Below are positions 36,809 through 46,359 of a stretch of 64,000 bases of DNA, one piece after another (position 1 is the stretch's first letter; each line of letters starts with the position of its first letter). Source of the stretch: Pseudomonas khavaziana (lineage in GTDB: Bacteria > Pseudomonadota > Gammaproteobacteria > Pseudomonadales > Pseudomonadaceae); assembly GCF_019145205.1 (NCBI RefSeq), contig NZ_JAHSTT010000004.1:467407-531406 (forward strand), given 5' to 3'. Both the position numbers and the translations under genes were made by a program. The notes under the pieces were generated by a model. The model saw only the letters and a program-made list of their open reading frames with translations, was not told where the DNA came from and made no database searches.

Positions 36809-38013
36809 GCCGCCTCCATCTGCGCCTGCATACGCGCCACCGGGCGCTCACGCACCGGCCAGTTCAGGGCCGCAGCGAGCAGGCTGAGCAGAATCGCCAC
36901 CTGCCAGATCAAATCGTAGCTACCGGTTCGATCATAGACCACCCCGCCCAGCCAACCACCGAGGAATGAGCCGAGTTGGTGGAACAGGAACACAATCCCA
37001 CCGAGCATTGAGAGGTTGCGTACACCAAACAAGGTCGCGACAGTGCCGTTGGTCAGGGGGACGGTGGACAACCACAGGAACCCCATCGCCATGCCAAACA
37101 GATACGCGCTGACTTCGGTGACCGGCGCCCACAAGAACAATACGATCACCACGGCTCGCAACAGGTACAAACCGGTCAGCAGGCGCGGCTTGGACATGCG
37201 CCCGCCCAGCCAACCGGCCGTGTAGGTGCCGAACACGTTGAACAGGCCGATCAAGGCCAGCACCGTGGTGCCCACCGTGGCCGGCAGGTGCTGGTCGACC
37301 AGGTACGCCGGCAAGTGCACGCCGATAAACACCACTTGGAAACCACAGACAAAAAAGCCGAAGGACAGCAGCCAGAACCCTGAGTGAGAGCAGGCTTCCT
37401 TGAGAGCTTCGCCCAGGGTCTGCTGACCGACCGTGACCGGCAGCGGTCGATCCTTGAGCATCGCGACCAGCGGCAGGATCAACGCCACCATCAAGCCCAA
37501 CGCCAGCAGTGCCGCAGACCAGCCCAACCAGCCAATCAAGCCGAGGGTGCCGGGGACCATGGCGAATTGGCCGAAGGAACCGGCGGCGCTGGCGATGCCC
37601 ATGGCCATGCTGCGTTTTTCCGGGGCTACGGCGCGGCCGACCACACCAAGAATCACCGAGAACGAAGTACCGGACAGGCCAATACCAATCAGCAAGCCGG
37701 CACTCAGGGACAGCGACCACGCAGAGTCGGACATGCCCATCAGTACCAGGCCCGCGGCATACAACACGCCGCCGACAAACACTGCCTTGGTCGCGCCGAA
37801 CCGGTCGGCCAGGGCACCGGTAAACGGTTGGGCCAGGCCCCAGATCAGGTTCTGCAAGGCAATGGCGAAGGCAAAGGTCTCACGCCCCCAGCCAAATTCG
37901 CTGCTCATGGGCGACAGGAACAGGCCGAAGCCATGCCGTACGCCCAGGGACAACGCCAGGATCAGCGCACTCCCCACAAGGATCCAACCGCTGGTGCGCC
38001 ACATCGAGGTCAT
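36805..38013 (-). CDS. MFS transporter
   Basis: 402-aa, 12-segment major facilitator. It starts MTSMWRTSGWILVGSALILA and has a loop motif ALADRFGATKAVFVGG between helices 2 and 3. GGAG sits correctly before ATG 38013. Position next to a MarR repressor and a shared palindrome suggests an inducible exporter. The locus matches the PA1282-PA1283 arrangement downstream of the cob genes in P. aeruginosa. Substrate unknown. Confidence 0.92.
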   Translation of the reverse strand: MTSMWRTSGWILVGSALILALSLGVRHGFGLFLSPMSSEFGWGRETFAFAIALQNLIWGLAQPFTGALADRFGATKAVFVGGVLYAAGLVLMGMSDSAWSLSLSAGLLIGIGLSGTSFSVILGVVGRAVAPEKRSMAMGIASAAGSFGQFAMVPGTLGLIGWLGWSAALLALGLMVALILPLVAMLKDRPLPVTVGQQTLGEALKEACSHSGFWLLSFGFFVCGFQVVFIGVHLPAYLVDQHLPATVGTTVLALIGLFNVFGTYTAGWLGGRMSKPRLLTGLYLLRAVVIVLFLWAPVTEVSAYLFGMAMGFLWLSTVPLTNGTVATLFGVRNLSMLGGIVFLFHQLGSFLGGWLGGVVYDRTGSYDLIWQVAILLSLLAAALNWPVRERPVARMQAQMEAA

Positions 38014-38028
38014 TTTTATTCTCCGCTC

Positions 38029-38044
38029 GCGGGTATATACCCGC
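38029..38044. promoter_or_regulatory. Operator palindrome upstream of the MFS gene
   Basis: GCGGGTATATACCCGC is a perfect 16-bp palindrome 15 bases before the MFS start, in the gap between marR and the MFS gene. The same sequence with one change recurs directly upstream of marR, so it is the probable MarR operator. Confidence 0.75.
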
Positions 38045-38066
38045 TTATAGTCGAACAAACCGCGCT

Positions 38067-38471
38067 TCAGGCGAGTTCGTCCAGCAAGGCCAACAACATT
38101 TCGCGCTTTTCGGCGCCCAACTTATCAATCAGTTTCTGTTGCGCCGCTTCCCATGCCGGCAAGGCCGCGGCCAGTCGCTGCTGGCCTGATTCGGTCAACA
38201 CCACCAGGCGGTTGCGCAGATCGTCGCCCTCGACCAACTGCACCAGCCCTTCGCCTTCCAATACACGCAGATTACGCCCCAAGGTACTGCGGTCCAGACC
38301 CATGGCCTCGGCCAGGCTGGAAATGCTCGGTTGGTCGAGGCGCTGCAAGTTACACAGCAGAGAATACTGGGCAACGTTGATCCCGAAGCCGTCGAGAGCG
38401 CCGTCGTAGTGCCTGCTGACGCCACGGGCGGCGCGTCGCAGGTTGGTGCATAAACATTGGGAGGCAAGCAT
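38067..38471 (-). CDS. MarR family transcriptional regulator
   Basis: 134-aa winged-helix repressor with recognition region SISSLAEAMGLDRSTLGRNL and wing LVQLVEGDDLRNRLVVLTES. Cys7 near the N-terminus (MLASQCLCTNLRRAARG) could sense oxidants or electrophiles, but this is only a suggestion. It lies 53 bases upstream of the MFS gene on the same strand, with matching palindromes before both genes, which suggests autoregulation and control of the exporter. Confidence 0.92.
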   Translation of the reverse strand: MLASQCLCTNLRRAARGVSRHYDGALDGFGINVAQYSLLCNLQRLDQPSISSLAEAMGLDRSTLGRNLRVLEGEGLVQLVEGDDLRNRLVVLTESGQQRLAAALPAWEAAQQKLIDKLGAEKREMLLALLDELA

Positions 38472-38474
38472 AGA

Positions 38475-38490
38475 GCGTGTATATACCCGC
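38475..38490. promoter_or_regulatory. Operator palindrome upstream of marR
   Basis: GCGTGTATATACCCGC matches the palindrome at 38029-38044 at 15 of 16 positions. It is four bases upstream of the marR ATG, where bound repressor would block initiation. Confidence 0.7.
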
Positions 38491-38512
38491 AGTTAAGGAA
38501 ATGCAAGAAAGG

Positions 38513-39241
38513 TTACAGGGCCAGCCCGACCAGTACAGCGACTTCGAGCAACTCCAAGAGCGCGCCAGCCGTATCGCCCGTGGTACCGCCCAGACGCTTG
38601 ACCATCAAGTGACGCAGCCACACGAAGCACAGCGCCGCCAGCAACACCGCGATGCCGCCGTTGAAACCACCAATCAGGATGCACGCCAGGCCGCTGAGGA
38701 TCAGCACCTGCTGGCCGACAATCCGCGGTAAATGATCGGACAATGCCTGGCCCAAGCCTCCTGCGCGCACATAACGCGTGGTGAGAAACAGCGCCAACAT
38801 CGAAGCCCGCCCGATCAGCGGCGCCAGGATCAAGGCCACGCCATTGTGTTGTTCGATCAGGGCCACCAACGCGCTGAACTTGAGCAGCAACACCAGGCCC
38901 AGGGTGACCACCGCAATCGGCCCGCTGCGCGGGTCTTTCATGATGTTGAGGGTGCGCTCGCGGTCACCAAAGCCACCCAGCCACGCATCGGCGCTGTCCG
39001 CCAGGCCATCCAGATGCAGGCCGCCACTGAGCAGCACCCAGGCCGTCAGTAGCAGCGCGGCATGCAATAGCAACGGCGCGCCCATCAACACCAGGTTCAG
39101 GCCCCATAGCAGCAGGCCGAACAGCAGTCCCACCAGCGGATAAAACAGCAACGAGCGGCCCAGCTCCTGAGGCTGTGGCATGCCCGGCAAACGGATCGGC
39201 AGGCTACTGAGAAATTGCAGGGCGATCCAAAATGGCAGCAT
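38513..39241 (-). CDS. cobS: Adenosylcobinamide-GDP ribazoletransferase (CobS/CobV)
   Basis: 242-aa polytopic membrane enzyme joining adenosylcobinamide-GDP and alpha-ribazole to make cobalamin. Motifs: MLPFWIALQFLSSLPIRLPG, GLHLDGLADSADAWLGG and TRYVRAGGLGQAL. It starts two bases after the ribazole phosphatase stop. It is the last cob gene on this strand; the gene is called cobV in P. denitrificans nomenclature. Confidence 0.95.
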   Translation of the reverse strand: MLPFWIALQFLSSLPIRLPGMPQPQELGRSLLFYPLVGLLFGLLLWGLNLVLMGAPLLLHAALLLTAWVLLSGGLHLDGLADSADAWLGGFGDRERTLNIMKDPRSGPIAVVTLGLVLLLKFSALVALIEQHNGVALILAPLIGRASMLALFLTTRYVRAGGLGQALSDHLPRIVGQQVLILSGLACILIGGFNGGIAVLLAALCFVWLRHLMVKRLGGTTGDTAGALLELLEVAVLVGLAL

Positions 39242-39243
39242 CG

Positions 39244-39819
39244 TCAGGTTCCTTCCTTCAAGACGCTGTCGGCGCCAACCTGCAGGCTGAACAACGCGCC
39301 GTGGCCGACTTCGACATTCAGCAATTGCTCACGGGGCAAACCGCGGGCGCGGGCCAACAGCAGGCGCATCACGCCGCCGTGGCTGATCAATAGCACGCGC
39401 TGGCCAGCATAAGCCTGATGCAGTCGGGAGACAGCGCCGAGAACGCGTTCGGAAAACTCAATGACCGGCTCGCCTTGCGGCGGCGTGAACGCGTAGGGAT
39501 CAGCCCAGAACAAGCCCAGCCCTTCGGCGTCGGTTTCCATCAGCGCGGCTGCGCTCTGGCCTTCCCAGGCGCCGAAATGGAGTTCTTGCACATCAGGCTC
39601 AAGACTCACCGGCAGGTCGAGCTGTGCCCCCAACTCCCGGGCAAACAAGGCACAGCGTTGCAGCGGCGAGCTGAACAGCCGATCCCACGGCCCCTGCTCC
39701 ACCACTGCGGCGCGCATCTGTGCCCAACCTCTGGCGGTCAATGCATCGTCCAGGCTGCCACGCAGGCCGCCGCCCAGCTCGGTTTCGCCGTGGCGCAGCA
39801 GGTCCAGGCGCAAGGTCAT
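39244..39819 (-). CDS. cobC: Alpha-ribazole phosphatase-type histidine phosphatase
   Basis: 191-aa phosphoglycerate-mutase-like phosphatase. Catalytic His is in DLLRHGETE, and the second His is in [13 protein letters not shown]. In cobalamin synthesis such enzymes remove the phosphate from alpha-ribazole phosphate or cobalamin phosphate. ATG 39819 overlaps the cobT stop (ATGA). The symbol follows Salmonella usage. Confidence 0.9.
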   Translation of the reverse strand: MTLRLDLLRHGETELGGGLRGSLDDALTARGWAQMRAAVVEQGPWDRLFSSPLQRCALFARELGAQLDLPVSLEPDVQELHFGAWEGQSAAALMETDAEGLGLFWADPYAFTPPQGEPVIEFSERVLGAVSRLHQAYAGQRVLLISHGGVMRLLLARARGLPREQLLNVEVGHGALFSLQVGADSVLKEGT

Positions 39820-40871
39820 GCGGGGCGATCCGCCACGGACGCTTCGGCGAACGTTGCCATCTGCCCGTGCAACGCGCACGCCAGGCGCAACAATGGTACC
39901 GCCAGCGCCGCGCCACTGCCCTCGCCCAGGCGCAGGCCCAGCTCCAGTAAAGGTCGGGCATCCAGGCTGTGCAGCACATGGCGATGACCCGGCTCGGCGC
40001 CCCGATGGCCGAACACCAGCCATTCGCGACACCGCGGGTTCAAGCGCACCGCCACCAGTGCGGCAACGCTGCAGATAAAGCCATCCACCAGCACCACAAT
40101 GCCCTCTTGGGCGCAAGCCAGATAAGCGCCGACCAACGCCGCCATTTCAAAGCCGCCGAGGTTGAACAGGGTTTGCAACGCATCACCACGCTGAGCGGCA
40201 TGCACCGCCAATGCCCGCTCGATCACCGCGACCTTGTGGCTGACACCCGTGGCATTCAAACCCGTGCCCGGGCCTGTCAGATCACTCACCGGGCACTCCA
40301 GCAAGGCACAGGCCAAGGCGCTGGCCGCAGTGGTATTGCCGATGCCCATCTCGCCGCCGATAAACAACTGCGCTCCGCTGTCCAGGGCGCGGCTCACGCT
40401 GTCTCGTCCGGCTTGCATGGCCAGTTGCCCCTGGGCCCGAGTCATCGCAGGCCCATCGACGAAATTGGCCGTGCCCGCGCCGATATTCAGGTGACGCACG
40501 CCGGGCAAATCCAGCGACGGCGTGACGGTGCCGAGGTCGACCACTTCCAGCTGCGCATCCAGCTGCCGCGCCAACACACTGATCGCCGCACCACCGGTGA
40601 CAAAGTTATGCAGCATCTGCCCGGTCACTTCCTGGGGAAATGCCGACACGCCTTCGGCAACCACGCCATGATCGCCGGCAAAAATCGCGATCCACAGTCG
40701 ATCTACCGACGGTTTGACCTGGCCCTGCAGGCCTGCCAACTGCACCGCGAGCGCCTCCAACTGGCCTAGGGAACCGGCCGGTTTGGTCAACTGCTGCTGG
40801 CGCGCCAGCGCCTGTTCGTGGGCAGCGGCATCAATGGCCTTGCAGGGCTTGAGCCACCAGGAATCCGTCAT
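39816..40871 (-). CDS. cobT: Nicotinate-nucleotide:dimethylbenzimidazole phosphoribosyltransferase
   Basis: 351 aa, transferring phosphoribose from nicotinate mononucleotide to DMB to give alpha-ribazole phosphate. Motifs include [40 protein letters not shown] and [15 protein letters not shown]. It overlaps cobU by four bases and cobC by four. It is called cobU in P. denitrificans usage. Confidence 0.96.
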   Translation of the reverse strand: MTDSWWLKPCKAIDAAAHEQALARQQQLTKPAGSLGQLEALAVQLAGLQGQVKPSVDRLWIAIFAGDHGVVAEGVSAFPQEVTGQMLHNFVTGGAAISVLARQLDAQLEVVDLGTVTPSLDLPGVRHLNIGAGTANFVDGPAMTRAQGQLAMQAGRDSVSRALDSGAQLFIGGEMGIGNTTAASALACALLECPVSDLTGPGTGLNATGVSHKVAVIERALAVHAAQRGDALQTLFNLGGFEMAALVGAYLACAQEGIVVLVDGFICSVAALVAVRLNPRCREWLVFGHRGAEPGHRHVLHSLDARPLLELGLRLGEGSGAALAVPLLRLACALHGQMATFAEASVADRPA

Positions 40872-41389
40872 AACGCAGTACCTTTCAAAGTCAGGGGCAG
40901 GCCGGCGACCGTCAACACAACACGCTGACACCGCTCGGCCAAGGCTTGATGCAGCCAACCGGCTTCATCCACATAACGGCGAGTCAATTCGCCCAGCGGC
41001 ACGACACCCAGACCGGTCTCGTTGCTGACAAAAATAATTTCACCCGGCAGCGACGCCAGGGTTTGCAGCAGTTGATCACGCTCGAACGCCAGGCGATCAG
41101 CGTCTTCGAGCATCAGAAGATTGGTGAGCCATAACGTCAGGCAGTCCACCAACAGGCAATGCTCGGCAGCGGCGTTTTCACCTAGCACCCGCGCCAGCTC
41201 AAGGGGTTCTTCAATCAACCCCCAATGGTCTGGACGACGCCCACGATGCAGGGCAACCCGCTGATTCATTTCACCGTCCAGCGGCTGGCTGGTGGCGATG
41301 TAAGTGACCTGCAAACCGCTATCGCTGGCGAGCTTTTCAGCAAGGCGACTCTTGCCAGAGCGTGCGCCGCCCAAGATCAGTTGGAGCAT
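40868..41389 (-). CDS. cobU: Adenosylcobinamide kinase / adenosylcobinamide-phosphate guanylyltransferase
   Basis: 173-aa bifunctional enzyme that activates adenosylcobinamide for nucleotide-loop assembly. It has P-loop GGARSGKS, the motif [20 protein letters not shown] containing the guanylylated His, and [14 protein letters not shown] 41389 is used; longer upstream frames run into repeats. It is the first gene after the repeat block that splits the cob operon (cobP in P. denitrificans usage). Confidence 0.96.
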   Translation of the reverse strand: MLQLILGGARSGKSRLAEKLASDSGLQVTYIATSQPLDGEMNQRVALHRGRRPDHWGLIEEPLELARVLGENAAAEHCLLVDCLTLWLTNLLMLEDADRLAFERDQLLQTLASLPGEIIFVSNETGLGVVPLGELTRRYVDEAGWLHQALAERCQRVVLTVAGLPLTLKGTAL

Positions 41390-41430
41390 GGGATTAGCCC
41401 TGTAAAAGTCATGGATGGAGCGGGAAGCCA

Positions 41431-41952
41431 GAATGAACGCGGCGCTCTCAGGTTTTTCGCGAGCAAGCTCGCTCCTACAGAAAAGCAGACACGCCGCCAG
41501 CGTATCCACGATGCGAAGCGAGTCGCTCTTGATCTTAGGCGCCCCGTCAAACCACGCTGGCCGAACGCAGGCTTGAAGCCGTGGGTAACCCGGCAGGACG
41601 CCGGGTTAGCCGTCCTGGGCCAGGGATGGCCCATGACGGCGGCCCACGGATTCAAGCCGGAGTGAGGGCACACCGAGCCTGGGCGAGGTGCCGAGTGGTG
41701 GGGCAAGAGCGTTTTGGTTACTTTTGCGCTGTTCAAAAGTGACCCGCTGTAAGAGCGGAACCATAAGTGGCCGTTACCGCAGCAATGGATATGTACACCG
41801 ACAGGCCGCCATCGGGGGCAAGTCGAAACGTCGCACCGCCCCTCCCACATTTGGATCGCGTACACACTGTCAAATCCCGCATAGGTTGCGCAACAAATCG
41901 GTGTCCAAATGGTGCTCAACCAAGTCCGCCAGCTGCTCGATATCACGCTCAC
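41431..41952 (+). repeat. Tandem duplication unit 1, with structured repeat copy 3
   Basis: This unit and unit 2 (41953-42456) are near-identical. It contains a half GTAGGAG REP, structured-repeat copy 3 (core 41531-41796), a half GTGGGAG REP with an insert, and a copy of the cobQ 3' end. In copy 3 the outer stem is 41570-41585 with 41643-41658, hairpin A 41586-41608, hairpin B 41617-41632, hairpin C 41720-41740 and hairpin D 41744-41758. The open frame spanning it is an artefact. Confidence 0.85.
41870..41952 (-). pseudogene. Duplicated 3' fragment of cobQ
   Basis: Read on the minus strand it encodes [15 protein letters not shown] followed by [12 protein letters not shown] and a stop. This matches the last 27 codons of cobQ except for Arg to Gln. 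The in-frame stop is preserved. The fragment has no start and is a by-product of the tandem duplication. Confidence 0.85.
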
Positions 41953-42456
41953 GAATGAACGCGGCGCTCTCAGGTTTTTCGCGAGCAAGCTCGCTCCTAC
42001 AGAAAAGCAGACACGCCGCCAGCGTATCCACGATGCGAAGCGAGCCGCTCTTGATCTTGATCTTAGGCGCCCCGTCAAACCACGCTGGCCGAACGCAGGC
42101 TTGAAGCCGTGGGTAACCCGGCAGGACGCCGGGTTAGCCGTCCTGGGCCAGGGATGGCCCATGACGGCGGCCCACGGATTCAAGCCGGAGTAAGGGCACG
42201 CCGAGCCTGGGCGAGGTGCCGAGTGGTGGGGCAAGAGCGTTTCGGTTACTTTTGCGCTGTTCAAAAGTGACCCGCTGTAAGAGCGGAACCATAAGTGGCC
42301 GTTACCGCAGCAATGGATATGTACACAGACAGGCCGCCATCGGGGGCAAGCCTCCTCCCACATTCGAACACCATCAGATCCCACATAGGTTGCGCAACAA
42401 ATCGGTGTCCAAATGGTGCTCAACCAAGTCCGCCAGCCGCTCGATATCACGCTCAC
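41953..42456 (+). repeat. Tandem duplication unit 2, with structured repeat copy 4
   Basis: Second copy of the unit, ending inside the intact cobQ gene. It carries structured-repeat copy 4 (core about 42055-42324), differing from copy 3 by a few substitutions and a doubled GATCTT. Its right REP half lacks the 16-base insert found in unit 1. The two units and 41 flanking bases make up the whole 984-bp gap between cobQ and cobU. Confidence 0.85.
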
Positions 42457-43825
42457 GCAACCCGTGATAATCCACCTCCTGCACATCCTGCAACCCAGCC
42501 CAACGCAACAACGCACTGCACGCCGCCGGTGCCTCAAACAGCCCATGCAGGTAGGTACCAAGAATCTGCCCATCCGCACTCAGCGCCCCATCGCTGCGCC
42601 CATCGTCCAGCAACACGGCAGCGCTGACCAAAGCATCACCCGACGTCACCCCCGCATGAATCTCATACCCACTGACCTCCGCATCCTCAAGCACCAAGCG
42701 CCCGCGTACATTACGCAGTTGCTTCTCCTCCTCCAGCGTCGTAGTAAACGCCAGCAGCCCAAGACCAGCACTGGACCCGGTCACACCCTCCAGCCCGAGC
42801 GGGTCATGCACCTGCTCGCCCAGCATCTGCAACCCACCGCAAATCCCCAGCACCTTGCCGCCATAACGCAAATGCCGCGCCACGGCTGCCTCCCAGCCAT
42901 TGGCACGCAAGAACGACAAATCGCTGCGCACGCTTTTCGAGCCCGGCAGGATGATCAAGTCAGCCGCAGGAATCGCCTGGCCCGGCCCGACAAACTGCAA
43001 ATCCACCTGGGGGTGCAGGCGCAACGGGTCGAAATCCGTATGGTTGCTGATACGCGGCAACACCGGCACCACCACTTTGAGCACCTGGGCGGCCTTGTCG
43101 ACCTGGCGCTGGTCGATACCGTCTTCGGCCTCCAGGTGCAGGTCCATCACATAGGGCAACACCCCCACCACCGGCTTTCCAGTGCGTGCCTCCAGCCAAT
43201 CCAGCCCAGGCTGCAGCAGCGCGATATCACCGCGAAAACGGTTAATGATGAAACCCTTGACCCGCGCCTGCTCACTGGGCGAAAGCAGCTCCAGCGTGCC
43301 GACCAGATGGGCAAACACGCCGCCGCGATTGATGTCGGCGATCAACAGCACCGGGCAATCCACTGCTTCGGCGAAGCCCATGTTGGCAATGTCGTTGGCA
43401 CGCAGGTTGATCTCGGCCGGGGAACCCGCGCCCTCGACCATCACCACCGGGTAGGCCTGGCTCAAACGCGCGTGGGAAGCCAGTACCGCTTGCATCGCGA
43501 TAGCCTTGTAGTCGTGATAGGCCACGGCGTTCATGCTGGTCACGGCGCGGCCATGGATAATCACTTGGGAACCGGTATCGCTGTTGGGCTTGAGTAATAC
43601 CGGGTTCATGTCGGTGTGGGGCGCCAGGTTGGCGGCCTGGGCCTGGACCGCCTGGGCACGGCCGATTTCGCCGCCTTCGGCGGTGACGGCGCTGTTGAGC
43701 GCCATGTTCTGCGGCTTGAACGGCACCACCGCCACGCCCTGGCGCACCAGCCAGCGACACAGCGCGGTCACCAGGGTGCTTTTGCCGGCATCGGAGGTGG
43801 TGCCCTGCACCATCAGGGTACTCAT
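42374..43825 (-). CDS. cobQ: Cobyric acid synthase
   Basis: 483-aa glutamine-dependent amidotransferase that amidates positions b, d, e and g of adenosylcobyrinic a,c-diamide. The N-terminal synthetase domain has P-loop [10 protein letters not shown] and [13 protein letters not shown]. The C-terminal glutaminase-like domain has the Cys in [10 protein letters not shown]. The start overlaps the cobD stop (ATGA). Its last 83 bases lie in the duplicated segment. Confidence 0.97.
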   Translation of the reverse strand: MSTLMVQGTTSDAGKSTLVTALCRWLVRQGVAVVPFKPQNMALNSAVTAEGGEIGRAQAVQAQAANLAPHTDMNPVLLKPNSDTGSQVIIHGRAVTSMNAVAYHDYKAIAMQAVLASHARLSQAYPVVMVEGAGSPAEINLRANDIANMGFAEAVDCPVLLIADINRGGVFAHLVGTLELLSPSEQARVKGFIINRFRGDIALLQPGLDWLEARTGKPVVGVLPYVMDLHLEAEDGIDQRQVDKAAQVLKVVVPVLPRISNHTDFDPLRLHPQVDLQFVGPGQAIPAADLIILPGSKSVRSDLSFLRANGWEAAVARHLRYGGKVLGICGGLQMLGEQVHDPLGLEGVTGSSAGLGLLAFTTTLEEEKQLRNVRGRLVLEDAEVSGYEIHAGVTSGDALVSAAVLLDDGRSDGALSADGQILGTYLHGLFEAPAACSALLRWAGLQDVQEVDYHGLRERDIERLADLVEHHLDTDLLRNLCGI

Positions 43826-44811
43826 GTGGCTTCCTTGTAGGCGGCCAGGGCCTGGTCGAGTCGCAGCCAATCGGCGTCGGTGTCGGGCAGGCCGAAACGC
43901 ACACTGCTGTCATGCACAAACAGGCGCAGCAGGATGCCGCGCTGGGCCATGAACTCGTGCAGGCGTTCGGCGTGCGGCGTAATCAACCACTGGAACAACG
44001 CGCAACCGCCGTGGGGCACAAAGCCCCGGCGTTCAAGCAATTCGAACAAGCGCTGGCCGGCTTCGATGCAGCGTTTGCGCTGGCGGGTGTGCCCGGCGGT
44101 GTCGCGCAGGCACACTTGGCCCAGCACCCGTGTCGGCCCGCTGACGGCCCAGGGCCCGACCTGTTCGGCGAGCAACTTGAGCAGCTTGCGCTCGGCCAGC
44201 ACAAAGCCCAGGCGCACACCGGCCAGGCCGAAGAACTTGCCGAATGAACGCAGCACGATCAAACCGACCTCATGGGTATGGCTGGCCAGGCTCAACTCTG
44301 GGGTAACGTCCATGAAGGCCTCGTCCACCACCAGCCAGCCACCGCGCTGGGCCAGCCGTGCATGCCAATCCAGCAGACGCTGTGGGGGCAGGCTCAGGCC
44401 CGTGGGATTGTTGGGGTTGACCACCACCAGCACATCGAGGCTGTCGAGAAAGAAATCGACCTCCTGCTCCTGCACTTCGCGCACCACGTAGCCAGCGCGA
44501 CGCCAGGCTTCGGCGTGCTCGGCATAACAGGGCGAGAGCACGCCGACCTTGCCGGAGCGACGCAGGCGCGGCAGCAACTGGATCGCGGCCTGGGAGCCCG
44601 GCACCGGCAACAACTGGGCGGTACCGTAATAGTCGCTGGCGGCCTGCTCCAGGCCGTCGTCGCTTTCCGGCAGGCGCGCCCAGGCACGCAACGGGATTTC
44701 GGGAATCGGCCACGGCCAGGGCGCCAGGCCACTGGACAGATCGAGCCAATCCGCTTCGGCAATCCCATACTCAATCGCGGCCTTTCGCAGCCGACCACCG
44801 TGTTCAAGCAT
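43822..44811 (-). CDS. cobD: Threonine-phosphate decarboxylase
   Basis: 329-aa PLP enzyme of the class I/II aminotransferase fold that makes aminopropanol phosphate for the nucleotide loop. Motifs: [30 protein letters not shown] and the PLP Lys in [16 protein letters not shown]. It overlaps both neighbours by a few bases. It is called cobC in P. denitrificans nomenclature. Confidence 0.95.
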   Translation of the reverse strand: MLEHGGRLRKAAIEYGIAEADWLDLSSGLAPWPWPIPEIPLRAWARLPESDDGLEQAASDYYGTAQLLPVPGSQAAIQLLPRLRRSGKVGVLSPCYAEHAEAWRRAGYVVREVQEQEVDFFLDSLDVLVVVNPNNPTGLSLPPQRLLDWHARLAQRGGWLVVDEAFMDVTPELSLASHTHEVGLIVLRSFGKFFGLAGVRLGFVLAERKLLKLLAEQVGPWAVSGPTRVLGQVCLRDTAGHTRQRKRCIEAGQRLFELLERRGFVPHGGCALFQWLITPHAERLHEFMAQRGILLRLFVHDSSVRFGLPDTDADWLRLDQALAAYKEAT

Positions 44812-45712
44812 AGATGTGTGCCCCCACGCACAGGACTAACAACCACAACCATACGCCGCGTTGCACCAGTTGCCAGCCGCGATCAATGGAATCGGCGTCG
44901 GCCGGTGGACCTTCGCCCAACTGCGGGCGCTGATGTACCTCGCCGTGATAAATCGCCGCACCGCCCAATTCGACCCCCAGTGCACCCGCACCGGCAGCCA
45001 TCACCGGCCCGGCGTTGGGACTGTCCCAAGTCGGGCCCTGGGTGCGCCAGCATTTGAGGGCTAGGCGGGTTTTGCCCAATAACGCGTAGGTCAAAGCCAC
45101 CAGGCGCGCAGGAATATAGTTGAGCACATCGTCTATCTTGGCGGCAGCCCAGCCAAAACGTTCGAAGCGTTCGTTGCGATAGCCCCACATGGCATCCAGG
45201 GTGTTGCTCAGGCGATAGAGCACCACGCCCGGCACACCGGCCACCACGAACCAGAACAGCGCGGCGAATATCGCGTCGCTGCCATTTTCCAGCACCGACT
45301 CAGTGGCGGCGCGGGCGACTTCGGTGCGATCCAGTTCGCTGGTCTGGCGGCTGACCAGGTAGCTCACGCGTTTGCGCGCCTCGTCCAAGTCATCCCTGCG
45401 CAGAGCCTGGGCCACCGGGGTCACATGCTCACCCAGGCTACGCATGCCAAGGGCGCAATACAACGCCAGGATTTCCACGAGCCAGCCAATCAACGGCGCC
45501 CATGACAAAGCCGTGGCCAGCAGGGTCAGCGGCACCACCGCGATAAACCACGCGGTCACGCCATGGCTGCGCCAGCCGCGTCCACCGGTATTGAAACGCT
45601 GCTCGATACGCCCGGCGAAATTGCCGAACGCCACCAGCGGATGCCAGCGCCTGGGCTCACCCAGCAGCGCATCCAGCGCCACCGCAGCGACACACAGCAA
45701 GGCCACACTCAT
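44804..45712 (-). CDS. cbiB: Adenosylcobinamide-phosphate synthase (CbiB/CobD)
   Basis: 302-aa polytopic membrane protein attaching aminopropanol (phosphate) to adenosylcobyric acid. Motifs: [20 protein letters not shown] at the N-terminus and [20 protein letters not shown] in the middle. The start overlaps the bluB stop (ATGA). It is called cobD in P. denitrificans usage. Confidence 0.95.
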   Translation of the reverse strand: MSVALLCVAAVALDALLGEPRRWHPLVAFGNFAGRIEQRFNTGGRGWRSHGVTAWFIAVVPLTLLATALSWAPLIGWLVEILALYCALGMRSLGEHVTPVAQALRRDDLDEARKRVSYLVSRQTSELDRTEVARAATESVLENGSDAIFAALFWFVVAGVPGVVLYRLSNTLDAMWGYRNERFERFGWAAAKIDDVLNYIPARLVALTYALLGKTRLALKCWRTQGPTWDSPNAGPVMAAGAGALGVELGGAAIYHGEVHQRPQLGEGPPADADSIDRGWQLVQRGVWLWLLVLCVGAHIYA

Positions 45713-46359
45713 TGACTCACTCCCCACTTGTTTTCATACAGCATGTCACTCAGCGGTCGCGGCTCGGTCCAGCCTTCAAGCTGTAACATCGGTGCCGGAT
45801 AGAACTCCGCCACCGGCCCCAGGCACAGTACGGCCAGGGGTTTCGCGCCGGGTGGCAGACCCAGCAGTTCGGCCAACGCCTGGGGTTCGAACAGCGACAC
45901 CCAGCCCATGCCCAGGCCCTCCACTCGCGCCGCCAGCCACAGGTTCTGAATTGCACAGGATAGAGACGCCATGTCCATTTCCGGCAGGGTGCGGCGCCCG
46001 AAGATATGGCGCTCGCGATCATCCATCAGTGCGGCCACCAATACCTCGGCGCAGTCGTTGATGCCTTCGACTTTGAGCTTCATGAACTCATCGGAGCGCT
46101 CGCCCAGGGCCTGCGCGGTGCGCACGCGCTCTTCTTCCACCAACTTCTGGATCTGGCTGCGCAACGGGCGATCGCTGATGCGGATAAAACGCCATGGCTG
46201 CATCAAACCTACACTGGGTGCCTGGTGCGCGGCCTGGAGCAGGCGGTGCAACAGTTCCGGGGCGACGCTGCCGCCGGTGAAGTGGCGCATGTCGCGGCGT
46301 TCGGCGATAGCGCGGTAGACGGCCTGACGGTCGGCCTGGGGGAAGGCGTTGTCAGTCAT
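45709..46359 (-). CDS. bluB: 5,6-dimethylbenzimidazole synthase
   Basis: 216-aa flavin-destructase of the nitroreductase fold that converts reduced FMN to DMB, the lower ligand of cobalamin. It has [24 protein letters not shown] and [12 protein letters not shown], typical of BluB. Its presence implies aerobic, complete lower-ligand synthesis. It overlaps cobB by four bases. Confidence 0.95.
   Translation of the reverse strand: MTDNAFPQADRQAVYRAIAERRDMRHFTGGSVAPELLHRLLQAAHQAPSVGLMQPWRFIRISDRPLRSQIQKLVEEERVRTAQALGERSDEFMKLKVEGINDCAEVLVAALMDDRERHIFGRRTLPEMDMASLSCAIQNLWLAARVEGLGMGWVSLFEPQALAELLGLPPGAKPLAVLCLGPVAEFYPAPMLQLEGWTEPRPLSDMLYENKWGVSQ

Noticed and set aside
41431..42456. CRISPR-like or integrative-element repeats
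   Set aside because: Only two long tandem units; no regular short repeats with spacers, no cas genes, integrase or tRNA target.
41377..42579. 400-codon minus-strand open frame across the cob repeat block
   Set aside because: It is built from two copies of the repeat unit plus cobQ in the wrong frame; sequence repeats internally and has no protein similarity.
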